In this document: one piece after another, positions 59,314 through 64,000 of the stretch
Position numbering within the stretch: position 1 is the stretch's first letter
Layout of the letters: the number at the start of each line of letters is the position of its first letter
Source of the DNA: Cellulosimicrobium funkei
Lineage (GTDB): Bacteria; Actinomycetota; Actinomycetes; Actinomycetales; Cellulomonadaceae
Direction of reading: 5' to 3'
NCBI RefSeq assembly: GCF_001019615.1
Contig: NZ_JNBQ01000001.1
Location: 372,001-436,000, forward strand
DNA: 64,000 nucleotides
Program-made: the position numbers and the translations under genes
Notes under the pieces: generated by a model
Told to the model about the DNA's origin: nothing
What the model saw: the letters and a program-made list of their open reading frames with translations, nothing else
The model's database searches: none

Positions 59314-59742
59314 TCAGTCGTGGCCCGCGAGCGTCGCGAGCGCCTTGGTCCACAGCGCGTGGGCGCGCTCCGCGCGGTCCGCCGTCTCGATGTTGCGCTC
59401 GACGACGCGCACGCGCGTCCCGGAGTCGTCCGGCTCGAGCGTGATGGCGATGTCGTGGTAGTTCTCCGGGACGTCGGGCAGGCCCATCGTCGGGGAGAAG
59501 TGCGTGAAGTGCAGCAGCCGCGGGCGCTCGACCGCGACGACGGTGCCCCAGTCCGCGAACTCGCGACCCATGTAGTGGCCCTCGAACGTCACGGGGCTGC
59601 CGGGCATGAAGTCGGTCTCGACGTTCATGCCGAGCATCCAGCGGGCGCTCGGGTGCATGAGCTCGGCCCACACGACCTGCGGGGGTCGTGCGACGTGGAT
59701 CTCGGCGGTCGTGCTGTGGTCGGTCAGGGTGGGGTCGCTCAT
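59314..59742 (-). CDS. SRPBCC domain protein
   Basis: 142 residues from an ATG at 59742. Single helix-grip domain: STTAEIHVARPPQVVWAELMHPSARWMLGMNVETDFMPGSPVTFEG, WGTVVAVERPRLLHFTHFSP, VRVVERNIETADRAERAHALWTKALATLAGH. Resembles the AHSA1-like/polyketide cyclase superfamily. Probably binds a small hydrophobic ligand; no catalytic residues can be named. Divergent from the alpha/beta hydrolase gene. Confidence 0.8.
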   Translation of the reverse strand: MSDPTLTDHSTTAEIHVARPPQVVWAELMHPSARWMLGMNVETDFMPGSPVTFEGHYMGREFADWGTVVAVERPRLLHFTHFSPTMGLPDVPENYHDIAITLEPDDSGTRVRVVERNIETADRAERAHALWTKALATLAGHD

Positions 59743-59814
59743 GGGTACCTCGGGGGGCTCGGGGGCTGGCTCCTGGGGCCGACGGTAGACCCTCCGGGCG
59801 ACACCGGCAGCCGG

Positions 59815-59820
59815 TAGGTT
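59815..59820 (+). promoter_or_regulatory. Leaderless -10 (TAGGTT)
   Basis: TAGGTT with a 7-nt gap to the GTG at 59828. Confidence 0.5.
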
Positions 59821-59827
59821 CGGGCAC

Positions 59828-60754
59828 GTGACCCGACTCGTGCTCGTCCACGGCCGCGACAACCAGGGCCTCGACGCCGACGTCCTCGACCGCACGTGGA
59901 CCGCCGTGCTGGGCGCGGGCCTCGCGGCGGCCGGGTCGGACCTCGCGCTGCACGACGACGACACGTCGTTCGTCTTCTACGGCGACACCCTCGTGGGGCT
60001 CGTCGCGGGCGACGCCGACCCGCCGCCGGTGACCGTGCACACGCTGGCGGCCCTGCCCGACGACGAGCTCGCGTTCGTCGCGGCCGTCGCCGAGGAGGTG
60101 CTGCGGGGCACGGGAGCGCGCGTCCCGGCGCGCCCCGAGGGTGCCGGGACGGGCGAGGGGACAGGCAGCGGGGCCGATGTCGGGGCATGGCTGAACCTGC
60201 TGCTGGCCGCGCTCGACCGGTACGTGCCCGGCCTGAGCGGCGCGGTCGTCGTGCTGCTCGCGCGCGACGTGTGGGCGTACCTGCACGACGACGCCGTGCG
60301 CGCGACGATCGACGACGCCGTCGCGGCGGCGATCCCCACGGACGGCCCGGCCGTCGTGGTCGCGCACTCGCTCGGGTCGGTCGTGGCGTACTCGGTGCTG
60401 CGCGAGCACCCCGACGCCGCACGGTGGGACGTGCCCCTGCTGCTCACGCTCGGTTCACCGCTCGCGATCCGGGCGATCCGCGGCGTCCTCGCGACCCGCG
60501 CCGCGCTGCGCGTGCCCGCCCCGGTGCGGCGCTGGGTCGCGGTGCGGGACCGCCGGGACGCGCTCGCGCTCCACGGTCTCGGCCCGGACGCGTTCCCGCT
60601 CGACCCGGCGACGCCGGCGATCGAGGACCTCGTCGTCGCGAACGCGGCACCCGGGCACCACGCGGCGGCCGTGCTGCTTGCCGACGGCAGCCCGGCGGGC
60701 TACCTCGCGCTCCCGGAGGTCGCGGGCGCGGTGGCGGCCGCGCTGGACGGCTGA
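59828..60754 (+). CDS. Alpha/beta hydrolase fold protein
   Basis: 308 residues. N-terminal strand and oxyanion loop MTRLVLVHGRDNQG; nucleophile elbow VVVAHSLGSVVAY with Ser181; later strand PLLLTLGSPLAIRAIRG. Candidate Asp in VAVRDRRDALA and His in APGHHAAAV complete the triad. A ~60-residue lid-like insertion (residues 75-135) contains low-complexity GAGTGEGTGSG. Similar to lipase/PGAP1-like hydrolases with serine elbow GHSLGS. Substrate unknown; cytosolic. Confidence 0.75.
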   Translation: MTRLVLVHGRDNQGLDADVLDRTWTAVLGAGLAAAGSDLALHDDDTSFVFYGDTLVGLVAGDADPPPVTVHTLAALPDDELAFVAAVAEEVLRGTGARVPARPEGAGTGEGTGSGADVGAWLNLLLAALDRYVPGLSGAVVVLLARDVWAYLHDDAVRATIDDAVAAAIPTDGPAVVVAHSLGSVVAYSVLREHPDAARWDVPLLLTLGSPLAIRAIRGVLATRAALRVPAPVRRWVAVRDRRDALALHGLGPDAFPLDPATPAIEDLVVANAAPGHHAAAVLLADGSPAGYLALPEVAGAVAAALDG

Positions 60755-60770
60755 CGCGACCTGTCAGCGC

Positions 60771-60810
60771 CAGGTCGCGGCAGGGCGCGACAGGTCGCGA
60801 CAGGTCGCGA
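60771..60810. repeat. Four tandem 10-bp repeats
   Basis: CAGGTCGCGG, CAGGGCGCGA, CAGGTCGCGA, CAGGTCGCGA follow each other exactly between the convergent stops at 60754 and 60827. The preceding GCGACCTG (60757-60764) pairs with the first unit, so part of the array may fold as a terminator stem. Confidence 0.65.
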
Positions 60811-60826
60811 CCTCGCGCCGGCAGGC

Positions 60827-61321
60827 TCAGGACACGCCATGGAGGCGCGCGTGCAGCGACCGGATCTCGGGCGCGAGCTCGAACGCCGGGCCGCGGACGG
60901 CGACGCCGGGGGCGACGTCGCCGATCGCGAGCGGGCGCACGGGTCCGGGCGCCACACCCCACTCGTCGAGCCAGCCGACGAGCTGCGTCGTGCTCGACGC
61001 GTAGACGATCGGGCCGAGCCCGACCCAGGCGTGGGCCGCGCTGCACATCGCGCAGTGCTCGCCCGACGTGTACACGACCGCGTCGCGACGCTCGCCGGGC
61101 GTGAGGTGCTCCGCTGCCCAGCGGGCGATCTCGAACTCCGGGTGCCGGGTCGCGTCGCCGTCCTTCACGCGGTTGCGGTCCTCGAACCGCACGACCCCGT
61201 CGCGGTCGACGAGGAGCGAGCCGAACGGCTCGTCGCCGTCGTCGAGCGCCTCGCGCGCGAGCTCGACGCAGCGGCGCAGGTGGAGGAGGTCGTCGGCGGT
61301 GGGCAGCGTGTCGGGAGTCAT
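60827..61321 (-). CDS. Nucleoside/cytidine deaminase-like protein
   Basis: 164 residues from an ATG at 61321. Zinc site: His60-Pro-Glu62 in RHPEFEIARW (the usual HAE is HPE) and Cys90-x-x-Cys93 in SGEHCAMCSAAHAWVG (the usual PCxxC is HCxxC). The HPE/CxMC form occurs in guanine-deaminase-like and other purine/pyrimidine deaminases of the CDA fold. C-terminal helix PEIRSLHARLH. Substrate not fixed by sequence; a nucleobase-salvage role is likely. Cytosolic. Confidence 0.8.
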   Translation of the reverse strand: MTPDTLPTADDLLHLRRCVELAREALDDGDEPFGSLLVDRDGVVRFEDRNRVKDGDATRHPEFEIARWAAEHLTPGERRDAVVYTSGEHCAMCSAAHAWVGLGPIVYASSTTQLVGWLDEWGVAPGPVRPLAIGDVAPGVAVRGPAFELAPEIRSLHARLHGVS

Positions 61322-61340
61322 GGCGCCCATCCTCGCCCGG

Positions 61341-62477
61341 TCAGCGCGCGACCGCGAGGACGCTGCGCACGTCCGCGACGAACGCGTCCACGTCGCCGGG
61401 GGTGGTGTCCCACGCGCACATCCACCGGACCTCGACCCGGTCGGGCGACTCGCCCGGACCCCAGTCGTAGAAGCGGTGCCGTTCGCGCAGGCGCTCGACG
61501 GCGGCGCGGGGGAGCGTCGCGAAGACCGCGTTGACGAGCGTGGGCTGCGTGAAGGCGAGGCCCGACGTCGGCGCGGGGACGGCGTCGTCGGGGCCGAGCG
61601 CGGCGGGGACGACAACGTCCGCGAGCCCGGCGCGCAGGCGCGCCGCCATCGCGTTCGCGTGCCGCGCGTTGCGCAGCCACAGCTCGTCCTCGTCCGCGAT
61701 CTCGTCGACCTCGGCGACGGCGTCGCCCACCGGCTCGAACAGCGCGAGGAGCTGCGCGGACACGTAGCGCATCTTCGACGCGAGCTGCATCGTCGCCTTG
61801 CGCACGAACTCGAGGCCGTCGACGGCCGACGGGTCGAGCACGACGACGGCCTCGCCGAGCGCGAGCCCGTTCTTGGTGCCGCCGAACGACAGCACGTCCA
61901 CGCCCGCGTCCGTGGTCAGCGCGCGCAGCGGGACGTCGAGCGCCGCGGCGGCGTTCGCGAGTCGCGAGCCGTCGAGGTGCACGCGCATGCCGCGGGCGTG
62001 CGCGGCGTCGGCCACCGCGCGGATCTCGGCGGGCGTGTAGAGCGTGCCGAGCTCGGTCGACTGCGTGAGCGACACGACGAGCGGCTGCGCGCGGTGCGGG
62101 TCGCCGAGGTCGCCCGCGAACCGCTCCACGGCGTCGGGCGTGAGCTTCCCGTCCGGCGCCGGCACGGCGAGCACCTTGATCCCGCCCACCCGCTCGGGTG
62201 CGCCGTTCTCGTCCGTGTTGAGGTGCGCGTGCTCGGTCGCGACGACCGCGCCCCAGCGCGGCAGCATCGCCATGAGCGCCACGACGTTGGCGCCCGTGCC
62301 CGTGAGCACCGGGTAGGCCGTGGCGTCCGGGCCGAAGCGGGACCGCACGGCGTCCTGGAGGCGCGCGGTCCACGGGTCCTCGCCGTAGGAGATCTCGTGC
62401 CCGGCGCTCGCCGCGGCGAGCGCGGCGAGGACGTCGGGGTGGGCGGGGGAGTAGTTGTCCGAGGCGAACGAGGTCAC
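61341..62477 (-). CDS. ltaE: Low-specificity L-threonine aldolase
   Basis: 378 residues from a GTG at 62477. PLP fold type I: MTSFASDNYSPAHPDVLAALAAASAGHEISYGEDPWTARLQD, LTGTGANVVAL, HAHLNTDENGAPERVGGIKV, the PLP-contact MRVHLDGSRLANAAAAL, and the Schiff-base Lys202 in VLSFGGTKNGLALGEA. Cleaves L-threonine or L-allo-threonine to glycine and acetaldehyde. The C-terminal small domain ends WMCAWDTTPGDVDAFVADVR. Followed at 20 nt by the deaminase gene. Confidence 0.9.
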   Translation of the reverse strand: MTSFASDNYSPAHPDVLAALAAASAGHEISYGEDPWTARLQDAVRSRFGPDATAYPVLTGTGANVVALMAMLPRWGAVVATEHAHLNTDENGAPERVGGIKVLAVPAPDGKLTPDAVERFAGDLGDPHRAQPLVVSLTQSTELGTLYTPAEIRAVADAAHARGMRVHLDGSRLANAAAALDVPLRALTTDAGVDVLSFGGTKNGLALGEAVVVLDPSAVDGLEFVRKATMQLASKMRYVSAQLLALFEPVGDAVAEVDEIADEDELWLRNARHANAMAARLRAGLADVVVPAALGPDDAVPAPTSGLAFTQPTLVNAVFATLPRAAVERLRERHRFYDWGPGESPDRVEVRWMCAWDTTPGDVDAFVADVRSVLAVAR

Positions 62478-62483
62478 GTGCCC

Positions 62484-62489
62484 AGCGTA
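62484..62489 (-). promoter_or_regulatory. Leaderless -10 (TACGCT)
   Basis: TACGCT on the minus strand, 6 nt before the GTG at 62477. Confidence 0.55.
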
Positions 62490-62528
62490 GGGACTGCGCC
62501 GGGGCGAGCGAGCGGGCGCGGCCGTGCC

Positions 62529-62534
62529 TAGCGT
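62529..62534 (+). promoter_or_regulatory. Candidate -10 (TAGCGT)
   Basis: TAGCGT 44 nt before the ATG at 62579. The implied leader contains the palindrome CGCCCGGCCGGGCG (62543-62556), then GGAGGTG as the ribosome site. Confidence 0.45.
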
Positions 62535-62578
62535 CGGAGAGACGCCCGGCCGGGCGCCGTGAGCACGGAGGTGCAGCC

Positions 62579-62821
62579 ATGACCATGAATCCCCACGACC
62601 CCGCCGACCCGCACCGACCCGCCGACCCCGGCGGACCGGTCGAGCCGGCGCGACCGGCCGAGCCCACGGTCGAGCCGCCGAAGTCCCCGGGACCGCCCCC
62701 GGACCCGTCGGAGCCGCCGCGCGACCCGAGCCACGCGGACCCGGTCCCCGACTCGCCGCCCGACTGGCCGTCGTCGCCGGGCCGACCCGTCGGCCCCGAC
62801 GAGCCGAGCCACGACGACTGA
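62579..62821 (+). CDS. Small Pro/Asp-rich protein, 80 aa
   Basis: An ATG behind GGAGGTGCAGCC opens an 80-codon frame of almost pure Pro/Asp/Glu/Ser (MTMNPHDPADPHRPADPGG... PDEPSHDD). No hydrophobic core, so disordered. Dipeptides DP and EP dominate. Supported by a good ribosome site and a candidate promoter, but the composition alone cannot prove that it is translated. Confidence 0.5.
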   Translation: MTMNPHDPADPHRPADPGGPVEPARPAEPTVEPPKSPGPPPDPSEPPRDPSHADPVPDSPPDWPSSPGRPVGPDEPSHDD

Positions 62822-62830
62822 CGACCGGCC

Positions 62831-62850
62831 GCCGGCTCACAGGAGCCGGC
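62831..62850. terminator. Short hairpin at convergent ends
   Basis: GCCGGCTC (62831-62838) and GAGCCGGC (62843-62850) with a 4-nt loop overlap the stop of the GH13 gene and follow the small Pro-rich gene. Confidence 0.5.
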
Positions 62851-64000
62851 GCGAGCCCGGGTGCGTGACGCGCAGCCAGCGGTAGCCGTAGCCGTCGAGC
62901 CGGACCTCGGCGCTCCCGTCGGGGTCCGGCTCGACGTCGTCCGCGTCGAGCAGGTCGACGAGGCGCGCGTCCTCCGGCAGGTCCTCGAGCGCGAGCCGGA
63001 CCACGACCGGGTCCGGGGACAGGTTGTGGACGGTGACCATGGACGCCTCCTGCCACGTGCTGCGCAGCGCGAGGACCGACGGCTCGGGCTGGTCCAGCAC
63101 GTCGACGTCGCCCCAGCCGAGCTCGGGGCACTCGCGGTAGCGGTGCGCGAGGAGGCGCACGAAGGTCAGCAGGGAGTCGGGGTCGCGTCGCTGGTCCGCG
63201 ACGTTGACGTGCTCGGGCGCGTAGCCGTCGCCGGGCACGGGCCCGGAGAGGCGTCGGGCAGGAGCGCGCGAGAACCCGCCGTTGCGCCCGGACGTCCACT
63301 GCATCGGGGTCCGCACGGCGAGCCGACCGTCCGCCGCGAGGTTCTCGCCCATGCCGATCTCCTCGCCGTAGTAGAGGACGGGAGTCCCCGGGAGCGCGAA
63401 GAGCAGCGAGTACACCATCCGCACGCGCCGCGGGTCGCCGCCCAGCATGGGCGGGAGCCGACGCCGCAGCCCGCGCCCGTAGAGCTGCATGTCCTCCTCG
63501 GGCCCGAACGCGGCGAAGACCTCCTGGCGCTCGTCGTCGGACAGCTTGTCGAGCGTGAGCTCGTCGTGGTTGCGCACGAACGTCGCCCACTGCGCGTCGT
63601 GCGGGATCGGGGGGCGCGAGGCGAGCGACGCGGCGAGCGGTCCGGCGTCGTGCCGCGCGAGCGACAGGTACAGCGCCTGCATGCCGTTGAAGTCGAACTG
63701 GAGCGTCAGCTCCGAGCTCGACGGGCCGGACTCGCTCCCGTCGCCCTCCCCGTCGTCGCCGAAGTAGAGGCGCTGCTCCTCGAACGGCAGGTTGACCTCG
63801 CCCATGAGGATCGAGTCGCCCGTGCGGCGCGAGAGGAACGAGCGCAGCGCGCGCAGGAAGTCGTGCGGGTCCTCGATCTCGTCCGACGGGTTCGCCGCCG
63901 CGTCCCCGAGGAAGAAGGGGACGGCGTCGACGCGGAACCCCGAGAGCCCGAGCTGGATCCAGTAGCCCATGGTCTTCGCGATCGCGTCGCGGACCTGGGG
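62837..64000 (-). CDS. GH13 alpha-amylase family glycosidase, trehalose-synthase-like, 5' part outside window
   Basis: The frame continues to the window edge, so the N-terminus is missing (387 codons seen). Visible GH13 regions: nucleophile Asp in LGLSGFRVDAVPFF (region II), general acid Glu in SILMGEVNLP (region III), and His-Asp in FVRNHDELTLDKL (region IV). The segment LYGRGLRRRLPPMLGGDPRRVRMVYSLLFALPGTPVLYYGEEIGMGENL and the Gln-Trp TPMQWTSGRNGGFSRA pattern resemble trehalose synthase and close relatives. The C-terminal beta domain ends with VHNLSPDPVVVRLALEDLP and DGYGYRWLRV. Acts on alpha-glucans or maltose; the exact specificity cannot be fixed. Confidence 0.8.
   Translation of the reverse strand, partial: PQVRDAIAKTMGYWIQLGLSGFRVDAVPFFLGDAAANPSDEIEDPHDFLRALRSFLSRRTGDSILMGEVNLPFEEQRLYFGDDGEGDGSESGPSSSELTLQFDFNGMQALYLSLARHDAGPLAASLASRPPIPHDAQWATFVRNHDELTLDKLSDDERQEVFAAFGPEEDMQLYGRGLRRRLPPMLGGDPRRVRMVYSLLFALPGTPVLYYGEEIGMGENLAADGRLAVRTPMQWTSGRNGGFSRAPARRLSGPVPGDGYAPEHVNVADQRRDPDSLLTFVRLLAHRYRECPELGWGDVDVLDQPEPSVLALRSTWQEASMVTVHNLSPDPVVVRLALEDLPEDARLVDLLDADDVEPDPDGSAEVRLDGYGYRWLRVTHPGSRRLL

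Overview
The window comes from a very GC-rich (by eye above 70% G+C) chromosome with dense, often overlapping genes, many GTG starts and many leaderless-type promoters. F420-type oxidoreductases, a DUF2993/LmeA-like protein, LAXTG-type wall anchoring, a secreted laminarinase and an alditol oxidase point to an actinomycete. A polysaccharide-degrading Micrococcales lineage (Cellulomonas / Cellulosimicrobium / Promicromonosporaceae type) fits best; this is inference from gene content, not a phylogenetic placement. I saw no rRNA, tRNA, CRISPR array, transposase or phage gene.

Layout. 1-14.8 kb: a truncated STAND-type ATPase regulator, then a set of membrane proteins (two CPBP and one PrsW-type intramembrane protease homologues, with a third CPBP protein at 12.5-13.4 kb), DUF1266, LLM-class and DUF2993 genes, an AlkZ-type winged-helix protein, a GlcG/HbpS-like lipoprotein divergent from a NarL-type two-component pair (resembling HbpS-SenS-SenR), and an alditol oxidase. 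15.0-18 kb: a polar amino-acid ABC importer. 18-25.3 kb: an SRPBCC protein, a large RecB-nuclease/RNase H/SF1-helicase protein, two low-complexity-tailed proteins and a cold-shock protein. 26.3-31.9 kb: a complete branched-chain amino-acid importer, livKHMGF. 32-44 kb: a degenerate GGDEF protein, tandem paralogous membrane-anchored beta-propeller proteins, a transglutaminase-like protein, DUF1254, a MerR regulator, an oligopeptidase B-type peptidase, a membrane protein and a zinc-ribbon protein.

44.4-47.3 kb holds the most interesting module: an NrtR-like Nudix/winged-helix regulator divergent from an operon of an SPFH protein plus a diverged NAD-kinase-like protein. Two matching operator-like palindromes sit 42 bp apart in the shared promoter region. 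49-51 kb: a Pit phosphate transporter with three 11-bp PHO-box-like units upstream. 51-59 kb: a LacI regulator, a GH16 laminarinase with a well-placed promoter and palindromic operator, a GH3 enzyme, and a choice-of-anchor-A/DUF5979 surface adhesin with seven repeats and an LAVTG anchor, whose frame is broken at a run of seven G. 59-64 kb: SRPBCC, an alpha/beta hydrolase, a deaminase, threonine aldolase, a Pro-rich small protein and the 3' part of a GH13 glycosidase that runs off the end.

Non-coding structure is rich. There are several very strong inverted repeats between genes, two small families of related palindromes, tandem repeats, and about sixteen start codons placed 6-7 nt after a TANNNT-like hexamer.
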